In this document: in pieces, positions 17,147 through 24,487 of the stretch
Position numbering within the stretch: the first letter of the stretch is position 1
How the letters are laid out: every line of letters begins with the position of its first letter
Source of the DNA: Erythrobacter sp. 34-65-8
Lineage (GTDB): Bacteria; Pseudomonadota; Alphaproteobacteria; Sphingomonadales; Sphingomonadaceae
DNA: 31,195 bases
Assembly: GCA_002278985.1 (NCBI GenBank)
Contig: NCJP01000003.1
Span: 1 to 31,195 of the forward strand
Direction: 5' to 3'
Made by a program: the position numbers and the translations under genes
Notes under the pieces: model-generated
Told to the model about the DNA's origin: nothing
Databases searched by the model: none
What the model saw: only the letters and a program-made list of their open reading frames with translations

Positions 17147-17206
17147 TTGTGCACTGCACAAAAAACCCTTGACTTGGGCTTGCGAACGACTATTTTGTGC
17201 ACTGCA
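17147..17206 (+). promoter_or_regulatory. phaP promoter with two PhaR-type operator repeats
   Basis: TTGTGCACTGCA occurs twice, at 17147-17158 and 17195-17206, in the same orientation 48 bases apart. Between and into them lies a sigma-70-like promoter: TTGACT (17169-17174), a 16-base spacer and TATTTT (17191-17196). The second repeat overlaps the -10 box. PhaR of PHA-producing alphaproteobacteria represses phasin genes by binding TGC-N-GCA elements, so these repeats are good candidate sites. PhaR itself is not in the window. Confidence 0.6.
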
Positions 17207-17248
17207 ACATAAAGGGCTTCGGCCCGCAGAGCACAGGATACCCGCACG

Positions 17249-18043
17249 ATGGCCACCAAGCCCGAAAGCAAGATCGATGCAGCTGCCGAAAAGGCCTATG
17301 CCGAAGCGGCTGCCAAGAAGGCTGACACCGCGCCTGCTGCTGCAGACGTGACTCCTGCTGCTTCCGCCGCGCCGGTCGTGGCAGAGAAGGCTGCGGCCGC
17401 TCCGAAGGCCGAGGCCAAGGTTGCCGTCGCCAAGAAGGCGGCACCGAAAAAGGTCGCGGCCCGTAAGGCCGCCGTCAAGCAGCCCGCGCCCAAGAAGGCC
17501 CCTGCCCGGGTCGCCGCCAAGATCGCAACTCCCAAGACCACTGCGCCCAAGCGCCCGGTCGCGGCCGTCAAGGCCACTGAACTGAAGGACACCATCATGA
17601 CCAAAGCCAAGACTACCGCCGCTGACTACACCGCCCAGGTCAAGGAAGGCCTCGCCACCGCCCAGGAACGCGCCAAGGCCGCCTACGAGAAGAGCACCGT
17701 GCTGGCCGCCGAAATGGGCGAGTTCAGCAAGGGCAACCTCGAAGCCGTCGTCGAATCGGGCAAAATCCTCGCTTCGGGCGTTCAGACCATGGCCAAGACT
17801 CAGTTCGAAGACGCCAAGGCAGCAGTCGAAGTGCTGACCGCCGACGTCAAGGAAATGACTGCCGTCAAGTCGCCGACCGACTTCGTCCAACTCCAGGGCA
17901 AGATCGCCAGCCGCAACTTCGACGCTGCCGTGGCGCAGCTGTCGAAGACCACGGAAGCCTGGGTCAAGCTCGCCAACGACACTTTCGCGCCGATTTCGAG
18001 CCGCGCTGCGGTGGCGATGGAAAAGGTCCGCAAGGCGGCCTGA
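17249..18043 (+). CDS. phaP: Phasin with histone-like Lys/Ala/Pro-rich N-terminal region
   Basis: 264 residues. Residues 1-110 are almost entirely Ala, Lys, Pro and Val, with repeated AKKAAPKK and APKKAPA units, like histone H1 or the tail of PhaF. Residues about 115-264 form a Phasin_2 helical domain (TAQVKEGLATAQERAKAAYEK, SPTDFVQLQGKIASRNFDAAVAQL). Phasins coat PHA granules and control their number and size. The basic region could bind DNA and tether granules to the nucleoid, as shown for PhaF and PhaM in other bacteria; here that is inference. Expression is probably controlled by the PhaR-type repeats upstream, and a strong terminator region follows. Confidence 0.9.
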   Translation: MATKPESKIDAAAEKAYAEAAAKKADTAPAAADVTPAASAAPVVAEKAAAAPKAEAKVAVAKKAAPKKVAARKAAVKQPAPKKAPARVAAKIATPKTTAPKRPVAAVKATELKDTIMTKAKTTAADYTAQVKEGLATAQERAKAAYEKSTVLAAEMGEFSKGNLEAVVESGKILASGVQTMAKTQFEDAKAAVEVLTADVKEMTAVKSPTDFVQLQGKIASRNFDAAVAQLSKTTEAWVKLANDTFAPISSRAAVAMEKVRKAA

Positions 18044-18061
18044 TCCTCGCAAGAGTTCAGC

Positions 18062-18097
18062 GAACCCGGGCGTCTCTCCTCTCCCTTGCCCGGGTTC
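18062..18097 (+). terminator. Hairpin downstream of phaP
   Basis: A perfect 10-bp stem, GAACCCGGGC with GCCCGGGTTC, closes a 16-base pyrimidine-rich loop, 19 bases past the phaP stop. No U tract follows directly, so it may act as an mRNA-stabilising 3' hairpin ahead of the terminator at 18107. Confidence 0.5.
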
Positions 18098-18106
18098 AGC
18101 CTAACG

Positions 18107-18140
18107 GGCCGGATTGCCTTTCGGGGCAGTCCGGCCTTTT
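18107..18140 (+). terminator. Intrinsic terminator of phaP
   Basis: A 12-bp stem (GGCCGGATTGCC with GGCAGTCCGGCC, one G-T pair) is followed immediately by TTTTCTTT. It separates the PHA genes from clpS. Confidence 0.85.
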
Positions 18141-18194
18141 CTTTCGCACCAGGCATCTTGCGGTCGCCTGCTTGCTTACGATATTGGCCCTGCC

Positions 18195-18572
18195 ATGATC
18201 CGAACCCCGAACCTCGCCGACACAGCCGCCGCGCCCGTCCGCGCCGCCGACGAACGTGACGGAGAGGTGCCTGGAGACGGGCAGACCGGCGTTGCCACCA
18301 AGGCCAAGGCCAAGTCGAAAAAGCCCAGCCAGTACAAAGTGCTGATGCTGAATGACGATTACACCCCGATGGAGTTCGTGGTGCTGGTGCTCAAGCGTTT
18401 CTTCCGGATGGATCTGGAACAGGCAACCCGGGTCATGCTGCACGTGCACCAGCGCGGCGTCGGCGTGTGCGGCATCTTCCCTTATGAAGTGGCCGAAACC
18501 AAGGTGAACCAGGTGATGGATTTCGCCCGCCAGAACCAGCATCCGCTCCAGTGCACGCTGGAAAAGGCCTGA
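18195..18572 (+). CDS. clpS: ATP-dependent Clp protease adaptor ClpS
   Basis: 125 residues from the ATG at 18195. The ClpS core (about 45-125) has [20 protein letters not shown], the metal or substrate-pocket region [16 protein letters not shown], and PLQCTLEKA at the end. ClpS brings N-end-rule substrates (N-terminal Leu, Phe, Trp, Tyr) to ClpAP. The conserved pocket residues Asn-Asp-Asp, Met and His are visible. The N-terminal 44 residues are polar with a Lys-rich patch, longer than the E. coli arm. clpA is not next door: the following gene is lptF. Confidence 0.93.
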   Translation: MIRTPNLADTAAAPVRAADERDGEVPGDGQTGVATKAKAKSKKPSQYKVLMLNDDYTPMEFVVLVLKRFFRMDLEQATRVMLHVHQRGVGVCGIFPYEVAETKVNQVMDFARQNQHPLQCTLEKA

Positions 18573-18694
18573 TCGCCCTTCGCTGGTCAGGCGGATTCGC
18601 CGGGCCACACCGTTCGAAAACCATGACAGGGCATGACCGGGCCGATTTTTCGCGCTAGGGCAGGCGCTTCAGCAAAGGACTGGCCGGGCCCCGC

Positions 18695-19924
18695 GTGTTC
18701 GAATTCATTCCCAAGATAGACCGCTACATCTTCCGCCTCGTGCTTTTGCCGATGCTCGGCGTGTTCGCGCTGGCCGCCTCCTTGCTGACACTCGACAAGA
18801 TGCTGCGTCTGTTCGACTTCGTCGCCGTCGAAGGCGGCCCGATCGGCGTGGTGTTCAAAATGCTCGGCGCGCTGGTGCCCGAATATGCCAGCCTGGCGAT
18901 CCCGCTCGGCCTGCTGCTCGGCATCCTGCTCGCCTTCCGCAAGCTCGCCACCAGCAGCGAGCTGGACGTGTTGCGGGCGGTGGGGCTGGGATACGGCCGA
19001 CTGCTTCGGGTGCCCTATGCAATCACGGCCGTGCTGATGCTGGTCAATGTGGCGCTGGTGTTCTTCGTCCAGCCGGTCAGCCGCTACTATTACGAGCAGC
19101 TCGATTACGAGCTTCGGTCCGGCGCCTTGGGAGCGTCGATCAAGGTGGGTGAATTCACCACCCTGAAGGACCGGATGGCGCTGCGGATCGATGCGAGCGA
19201 GGATGATGGCCGCCGCCTGCAGGGCATCTTCGCCCGCGTTGCCAACAGCAAGGGGCAGGTGCTGTCCATCTCCGCGCGCGAGGGCAGCTTCCTGGCGACC
19301 TTGGACAGCCCGGACACGATCATCCTGCGCCTCACCGAAGGTACCATCGTGCAGGATACCGGGGGCGAGGGCACAACGCCCCGGGTGCTCAGCTTCAGCC
19401 GGCACGACCTGCCAATAGACTTGCCGCGGATCGAGGAATTCCGCGCCCGGGGCGATGTCGAACGCGAATATATCCTGCCCGAACTCCTGCGGGTGGGCTG
19501 GAGCGCGGAGGTCACGCCTGACAAGCGCGCGGCGAGCCAGGCCAGCTTCAATTTCCGGCTGGTGGAAGTGGTGATGATGGCGCTGATGCCACTGCTGGCA
19601 GTGGCGCTGGCGATCCCGCCCAAGCGGTCGAGCAGTGCGCTCGGAGTGTTCGTCTCGATCGTGATGGTCGTCTCCTATCACAAGGTGAACCAGTATGCGG
19701 AGGATGTCGCCGCGCTCGGGCGGGTCGATCCGGTGATCGCCTTGTGGGTGCCGATGCTGCTGTTCGCGGCCCTCATCGTGTGGATGTACTACCGCGTTGC
19801 TCATGTGCCCGGCGGGCAGGCCATCGGCGCGCTCGAGGTGTGGTTCGCCAAGCTGGGCAAGCGGCTCAAGACGCTGTTCCGGCGCAGGGCTCGCGCTGGC
19901 TCTCGCCTGGCTCCGGCGGAATAA
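18695..19924 (+). CDS. lptF: LPS export permease LptF
   Basis: 409 residues from a GTG at 18695. The LptF/LptG (YjgP/YjgQ) family shows an N-terminal amphipathic helix and transmembrane helices near 13-33, 55-80 and 98-118. A periplasmic beta-jellyroll follows (about 130-270; FTTLKDRMALRIDASEDDGRRLQGIF), with three C-terminal helices after it. LptF pairs with LptG and the LptB ATPase to extract lipopolysaccharide from the inner membrane toward LptC/LptA. The C-terminus carries a basic extension (KLGKRLKTLFRRRARAGSR). It is 14 bases from lptG, so both are one operon. Confidence 0.92.
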   Translation: MFEFIPKIDRYIFRLVLLPMLGVFALAASLLTLDKMLRLFDFVAVEGGPIGVVFKMLGALVPEYASLAIPLGLLLGILLAFRKLATSSELDVLRAVGLGYGRLLRVPYAITAVLMLVNVALVFFVQPVSRYYYEQLDYELRSGALGASIKVGEFTTLKDRMALRIDASEDDGRRLQGIFARVANSKGQVLSISAREGSFLATLDSPDTIILRLTEGTIVQDTGGEGTTPRVLSFSRHDLPIDLPRIEEFRARGDVEREYILPELLRVGWSAEVTPDKRAASQASFNFRLVEVVMMALMPLLAVALAIPPKRSSSALGVFVSIVMVVSYHKVNQYAEDVAALGRVDPVIALWVPMLLFAALIVWMYYRVAHVPGGQAIGALEVWFAKLGKRLKTLFRRRARAGSRLAPAE

Positions 19925-19938
19925 GGCGCACCACGGAC

Positions 19939-21026
19939 ATGCAGCTGGATTTCTTTCCCTCTCGCACGCTGACGCTCTACCTGGCGCGCCTGTTCGTGTT
20001 GCGGATCATGGCCATGCTGGCCCTGCTGGTGCTGGTGCTGATGATGCTCGACCTGCTCGGCACGAGCGGCAAGATCATGGCGGTCGAGGGCAATGGCCAG
20101 GCCGAGCTGTGGCGCTATGTCTCCTTGCGGGTGCCGCAGCTGATCGCGCGGTTCCTGCCTTACTCGGTTCTTCTGGCCACGGTCATCACCCTGCTCGCGC
20201 TCAACCAGAACAGCGAGATCGTGGCGATGAAGGCGGCCGGAATGTCGGCGCATCAGGTACTTGCTCCTTTGTTCCTTGCCGCCGCGGCTGTTTCCCTGGC
20301 CAGTTTCGCCTTCAACGAACGGGTGGTCACGCGCGCCACCGCCACCCTGAAGGCCTGGGAAGGCGCTCAGTTCGGCCCGGTTCCGCAAGAGGTGGGCGCC
20401 CGCAGCAATGTCTATTTCGCCGACGGCAATGACGTGCTCAGTGCGGCAACGATGACCGGCTCAGGCGAGACAATGGCCCTGCAGGACGTGACGTTCTATC
20501 GCCGCACCGCCGCCGGTACGCTGACCGAGCAGTTCCGCGCTCCGCGGGCGACGTATGCTGCTCCGGGCTGGGAGCTGGTCGGGGCGGAACGCTTCGACGT
20601 AGCGGCCGCCCGTACCGACCGGGTCGAGCGGATCGTGGTGGGAGAAGGCTTGACGATCGAACAGATCGAGCTCGACAGCGTCGATCCCGATGCACCGCAT
20701 TGCGGGAATCGATCGAGGCCTATGAGCGCGTGGGCCGCCGGACCAGCGAGCTCGAGGCAAAGTGGTGGCACAAGCTGGCTGGCCCGCTGTCTGCCATGCT
20801 GATGCCCCTGCTTGGGGCGGTGGCGGCTTTCGGGCTGGCGCGTTCGGGCCAGTTGTTCGTCCGCGCGCTCATCGCGATGGCGCTGGGCTTTGCCTACTTC
20901 GTGGTCGACAACGCCGCTCTGGCGATGGGCAGCTTCGGGGGTTATCCTCCGCTCCTCGCGGCGTGGGCGCCCTTCTTCCTGTTCCTGCTGATCGGGGAAA
21001 CCGTGCTGGTTCGGACCGAAGAGTGA
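19939..21026 (+). pseudogene. lptG: LPS export permease LptG, interrupted by a frameshift
   Basis: The frame from ATG 19939 encodes LptG: helices near 12-35 and 60-85, SEIVAMKAAGMSAHQVLAPL, then the periplasmic domain. At about 20690-20702 the reading leaves the family sequence after DSVDPDAP and would end at 20802 with unrelated residues. The C-terminal part (ESIEAYERVGRRTSELEAKW, then LAGPLSAMLMPLLGAVAAF and two more helices) continues in the -1 frame to 21026. The shift fits a single missing base. LptG is normally essential for LPS export, so either the sequence has an error, another copy exists, or the cell tolerates or bypasses the shift. The stop overlaps the GTG of the next gene. Confidence 0.88.
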
Positions 21027-21544
21027 GCGCCGACTGGCACTTGCGGCTCGCCCGGCCAGAAGATGCAGCCCTGATGCCTGCCATCGAAGCGCGCGCCGGC
21101 AGGCTGTTCCAGGCGGTTGAAGGTCTTGCGGACATAGCGGGCCAGCACACTGTGCCGGTGGAGCAGCTGCAACGCCTGATCCGCAAGGGGCACTGCCTCG
21201 TCGCCCATGTCGATGACAGGATGGCAGGCTGGCTGGCCAATGAGCCGTTCGGCCGGGAACTGCACATCCGGGAATTCAACGTCGATCCCGACTTCCAGCA
21301 GCAGGGGATTGGGTCCGGCTTGCTCCGCGCCTGCCTGATCGACGCTGTCAATTGCGGCTTCCGGGCAGTCACCCTTACCACGTTTCGCGACGTTCCCTGG
21401 AACGCGCCGTTCTATGCCCGCCTGGGGTTCGAGGAGGTCACTGCACTGGACGTCCATCCGCGACTGGCAGGTCAACTGGCGGCCGAATCCGGGCACGGCC
21501 TGCCTGCCGACCGGCGCTGCGCAATGATCCGCTTTCTCGGTTGA
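21023..21544 (+). CDS. GNAT family N-acetyltransferase
   Basis: 173 residues starting with GTG at 21023, overlapping the lptG stop by GTGA. The GNAT core is visible: LRLARPEDAALMPAIEARA, the strand-4 segment LHIREFNVDPDFQQQGIGSGLL with the acetyl-CoA pyrophosphate loop QQQGIGSG, and NAPFYARLGFEEV near the end. The enzyme transfers an acetyl group from acetyl-CoA to an amine; the acceptor is unknown. Coupling to lptG suggests cotranscription, not necessarily a role in LPS. Confidence 0.88.
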   Translation: MSADWHLRLARPEDAALMPAIEARAGRLFQAVEGLADIAGQHTVPVEQLQRLIRKGHCLVAHVDDRMAGWLANEPFGRELHIREFNVDPDFQQQGIGSGLLRACLIDAVNCGFRAVTLTTFRDVPWNAPFYARLGFEEVTALDVHPRLAGQLAAESGHGLPADRRCAMIRFLG

Positions 21545-21548
21545 ACGC

Positions 21549-22640
21549 CTAGCGCGCCCGCATCGTGCTGCGGGCAATCCGGCTGACCAGATGCACCATG
21601 CCGGGATGATTGGCCCCGTCATAGGTGGAGCCGGCGCCGAGTTCGCGCTTCAGCCTGCGATGTGCCTCAGGCAGCGCGTGGTACGGCATGCTCGGCATCA
21701 GGTGATGGAGCGCATGATAGCGCAGGCCCACCGGTGCCCAGATTTCCGCCGCTAGCCCGGGGGGCGGTACGTTGACCGAATCGAGGAACTGCGCCGTTAC
21801 CGTCATGGCTTCGCCTTCGTTCTCCCACAGGTGGGCCACCAGGGTACGGAGCTGGTTGAGCACGGCCGTCAGCGAGAGCACGGCCAGCGCCACCAGCAAC
21901 GGCTTCCAGCCAACCAGCGCGGGGCTTGCGAGCAGCGCTACTGCCCAGACCGCGCCAGCGGCCTCCTGCCACAGAACCTGGCGGCGAAAGGCGCCTTCGG
22001 GCGGCTTGCGGCGGAAATCGGGATTGATCGACAATGAGGATGCCCGCTCCCACACCATCGTGCGCAGCGGCGGAATCAATGCGCCCAGGGGTACCAGCAG
22101 GCCGAACCGGATCAGCAGACCGATCGGCGCCAGCAGCGCGATGAGGACGAACAGCGGCAGGCTCCACGGCTTCATCAATGCCAGCGGGAGGTATTCCGGA
22201 TCCTCGACCGTGCCATATTGGGTGCGCTTGTGGTGCAGGGTGTGCACTCCCTCGTACATGAAGGAGGGCATCAGCATCGGCACCCCGACCATCAGGTTCC
22301 AGCCCAGCCGGAACCCGGGCAGTGCATCGCGGTGGATATGGGTGAGTTCGTGAATGAACAGCAAGGCCCGGTAGAGCGCCAGCGCCGACACCAGACCAAG
22401 TGCGACGGCCAGCGGAACGCTCTCCACCAGTATGGCACCTGCCAGTGCGCCGTAGCCCAGCAGCGCGGAACCGACCATGTCGGGCCAGTAGATCCCGGGC
22501 CTGGCCTCGGCGATGTCCCGGGTAAGGTCGCGGGCGGCGCGCAGCATCGCCTTGTCGTCAGCAATGGCCGCCAACTTGCCCGCGCCGTGCGCAGGTTCCG
22601 GTGCCGCAAGGGCAGGATCAAGGGTCTGTTGCATGGTCAT
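21549..22640 (-). CDS. Membrane fatty acid desaturase family protein
   Basis: 363 residues, with GGGAAA upstream of the ATG at 22640. Three histidine boxes typical of di-iron membrane desaturases or hydroxylases are present: HELTH, HTLHH and HALHH. Hydrophobic segments lie around 58-95, 118-130, 160-190 and 235-265. The family introduces double bonds into acyl chains, using O2 and electrons from ferredoxin or cytochrome b5. The exact regioselectivity is not evident, and a ketolase or hydroxylase of the same superfamily remains possible. The sequences VHTLHHKRTQYGTVEDPEYL and LRYHALHHLMPSMPYHALP support an acyl-lipid desaturase. Confidence 0.85.
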   Translation of the reverse strand: MTMQQTLDPALAAPEPAHGAGKLAAIADDKAMLRAARDLTRDIAEARPGIYWPDMVGSALLGYGALAGAILVESVPLAVALGLVSALALYRALLFIHELTHIHRDALPGFRLGWNLMVGVPMLMPSFMYEGVHTLHHKRTQYGTVEDPEYLPLALMKPWSLPLFVLIALLAPIGLLIRFGLLVPLGALIPPLRTMVWERASSLSINPDFRRKPPEGAFRRQVLWQEAAGAVWAVALLASPALVGWKPLLVALAVLSLTAVLNQLRTLVAHLWENEGEAMTVTAQFLDSVNVPPPGLAAEIWAPVGLRYHALHHLMPSMPYHALPEAHRRLKRELGAGSTYDGANHPGMVHLVSRIARSTMRAR

Positions 22641-22781
22641 GGCATTTCCCGTCGTGCCGCCTTACCGCAAAATCACAGGCGAGGACAAACGAGTCCTCAC
22701 TGACACAGTAATCGCCTCGCTTGCTTGACTTGGCGCAAAACGGACGCACAGGTCCGGGGCAGAGCTGTACAGGACAAGTCC

Positions 22782-23960
22782 GTGACCGTGGAAATAGGTA
22801 TCCGCCCCCTATCCGGCAAGGCCGGGAGAGCCGCTTTCGTCGATCTCGGCCGCCGGTTTGCGGCGGAACTGCCCAACGCTGTGCCCCAGCTGCGATCGGA
22901 GCAGCTGGAGTTGCTGGACCCTGACCGCAACCCGTTTTTCGGCCACGCACGGGTGCAGCTGTTCCTGGCTGAGCGCGGGGGGCGGGCAGTCGGGCGGATC
23001 TCGGCCCACATTGACGAAATGGCCCTGGCCATGCCGGCCGAGCAGGGTTTCGGGCCCGGCACCGGCATGTTCGGCTACTTCGATGCCGAAGACGAGGCCG
23101 TGGCTCACGCCCTGCTCGCCCGGGCGAGCGAATGGCTGCGGGCGCAAGGCATGACCCGGGTGCTGGGGCCGATTTCGCTGTCGATCTGGGAGGAACCGGG
23201 TCTGCTGGTGCGCGGGCAGGACCATGCTCCGATGATCATGATGGGTCATCATCCGGCCAGTTACCACGGGTGGATCGAAAGCGCGGGGTTCAAGCCCGCC
23301 AAGCGCCTGCTGACCTATGATCTCGACGTGACAAAGGAATTCCCCCCGCTCATCGCACGGATCGTTGCCTCCGGGGAACGGAACCCGCGCATCCGGGTGC
23401 GGCACGTCGACAAGTCCCGCTGGCAAGAGGAGGTCGAAACGGTCCTCGGCATTCTCAACGATGCCTGGTCGAACAACTGGGGCTTCGTGCCCTTCACACC
23501 CGCAGAAATCGCCTATGCGGGCAAGAAGTTGCGGCCCCTGATCCGCGAGGATCTCAACATGATTGCCGAGCTCGACGGCAGGCCGGTCGCATTCATGCTC
23601 ACCTTTCCCGACGTGAATGGTGTGCTGCAGAAGATTGACGGGAAGCTGTTCCCCTTCGGCTGGGTCAGCATGCTGCGATGGCTGCGGTTCCCCAGGGGAT
23701 CGGGGATGCGGGTGCCGCTGATGGGCGTGATGCGCGATCTGCATAATTCGCGGCTCGCCAGCCAGCTTGCCTTCATGATGATCAACCGGATCCGCCACAC
23801 CGCACATGTCACCTACGGCACAACCCGGGGCGAGGTGGGCTGGGTCCTTGAAGACAATCAGGGCATGGTGGCGATTGCCGACGCCATCCAGAGCAAGGTC
23901 AACCGCGAATATGTGATTTTCGAGCGAAAGCTCGCGAGTAGGATCGCTGAGGCGCTGTGA
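22782..23960 (+). CDS. GNAT-fold protein of unknown substrate (YghO-like)
   Basis: About 392 residues from GTG at 22782, with AGGAC upstream (the open frame extends to 22725). It looks like the YghO-type family of large GNAT-like proteins. The features are RNPFFGHARVQLFLAERGGRAVGRISAHID, TRVLGPISLSIWEEPGLLVRG, and the second acetyltransferase-like half ILNDAWSNNWGFVPFTPAEI, VAFMLTFPDVNGVL, TYGTTRGEVGWVLEDNQGM. No function is established from the sequence. It is divergent from the desaturase and followed by a strong hairpin that separates it from the stress-response locus. Confidence 0.65.
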   Translation: MTVEIGIRPLSGKAGRAAFVDLGRRFAAELPNAVPQLRSEQLELLDPDRNPFFGHARVQLFLAERGGRAVGRISAHIDEMALAMPAEQGFGPGTGMFGYFDAEDEAVAHALLARASEWLRAQGMTRVLGPISLSIWEEPGLLVRGQDHAPMIMMGHHPASYHGWIESAGFKPAKRLLTYDLDVTKEFPPLIARIVASGERNPRIRVRHVDKSRWQEEVETVLGILNDAWSNNWGFVPFTPAEIAYAGKKLRPLIREDLNMIAELDGRPVAFMLTFPDVNGVLQKIDGKLFPFGWVSMLRWLRFPRGSGMRVPLMGVMRDLHNSRLASQLAFMMINRIRHTAHVTYGTTRGEVGWVLEDNQGMVAIADAIQSKVNREYVIFERKLASRIAEAL

Positions 23961-23964
23961 AAAA

Positions 23965-23997
23965 AAGGCCTCCACCCTTTTTGGGGGCGGAGGCCTT
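23965..23997. terminator. Strong hairpin behind the YghO-like gene
   Basis: The stem pairs AAGGCCTCC-A-CCC with GGG-GGC-GGAGGCCTT around a TTTTT loop, starting 5 bases after the stop. On the minus strand it is followed by a run of seven Ts, so it could stop transcription in both directions. Confidence 0.7.
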
Positions 23998-24136
23998 CTG
24001 GATATTGTCACCGCCGCTTGGACGGGAGGGGGGGTCTCGACGGTGACATGGAATAAAAGCCCGGCTGCGCGAAGCGTTCCCGCTGTGCCGCAAATTTTCG
24101 TGATTTTTCCCTCTCGTTCAGATTTCGAGCCTGCCG

Positions 24137-24161
24137 GGAACTTCCCCGCAGCCAGTGCGTT
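24137..24161 (+). promoter_or_regulatory. EcfG-type GSR promoter of phyR
   Basis: GGAAC (24137-24141), a 16-base spacer and CGTT (24158-24161) match the consensus of the alphaproteobacterial extracytoplasmic sigma factor EcfG. It lies 48 bases before the phyR start codon and indicates positive feedback by EcfG on phyR. Confidence 0.75.
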
Positions 24162-24209
24162 GCACGCGCAAACAGTCATTATGCATTTCCGATGGAGGGA
24201 AGGGACTAC

Positions 24210-24328
24210 ATGCCGCTCGGAGACCAGGTTGCCGCAAATCTTCCGTTTTTGCGCCGCTATGCGCGCGCTCTCACCGGCTCGCAGGAAACAGGCGATGCCT
24301 TCGTCCGGCAGGTACTCGAAGCCGCGTT
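24210..24328 (+). pseudogene. phyR: phyR 5' fragment, cut by the IS
   Basis: The first 39 codons plus two bases of phyR, encoding the first helices of the sigma-like domain (VAANLPFLRRYARALTGSQE, then GDAFVRQVLEAA). An AGGGA precedes the ATG at 24210. Reading on into the IS adds seven foreign codons and stops at 24353, giving a 47-residue peptide. PhyR uses this EcfG-like domain, once its receiver is phosphorylated, to bind NepR and free EcfG. The fragment lacks nearly all of the NepR-binding surface and should be inactive. Confidence 0.93.
24321..24328 (+). repeat. Left target site duplication of the IS256 insertion
   Basis: GCCGCGTT directly precedes the left inverted repeat and recurs at 25757-25764 directly after the right one. 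Eight bases is normal for IS256-family transposition. Two more bases (GG) also match on both sides, so the exact border is ambiguous by up to 2 bases. Confidence 0.9.
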
Positions 24329-24365
24329 GGTCGTGTCCCGGTACGTGGTGTAGGTTCTGCCGGTA

Positions 24366-24424
24366 GCGAAGCTGACCGGACACGCGCTAATCGATAAAGC
24401 GCTGTAGTGTCCGGTCAGTTTCGC
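24366..24424 (+). repeat. Long inverted repeat at the left end of the IS
   Basis: An 18-base arm (24366-24383, GCGAAGCTGACCGGACAC) pairs with 24407-24424 at 17 of 18 positions. Inside it GCGCT (24384-24388) pairs with AGCGC (24398-24402). In RNA entering from phyR this would fold into a long hairpin just ahead of the transposase gene. Several ISs use such hairpins to block expression from outside promoters. Confidence 0.7.
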
Positions 24425-24487
24425 GGGTGGTCATCGGCGAACTTCGGTAAGCTTGGGTTGCAAACACTCAACTTACGGAGAACACCG

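Noticed and set aside
24050..24078. GGAAT...CGTT as a second EcfG promoter upstream of phyR
   Set aside because: The spacer is 20 bases; the family uses about 16-17. The site at 24137-24161 has the correct spacing and a better -35.
22809..24383. Minus-strand open frame of 524 codons running across the YghO-like gene, phyR promoter and IS border
   Set aside because: It crosses a terminator hairpin, a promoter and the IS junction, and has no domain; it is a GC-rich shadow.
24366..24424. The 18-base inverted repeat as the true ends of the IS or of a nested miniature element
   Set aside because: The target duplication and the matched 29-bp ends place the borders at 24329 and 25756, and no third copy of the repeat lies at the right end. 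A 59-base hairpin with no duplication of its own is better explained as part of the IS.
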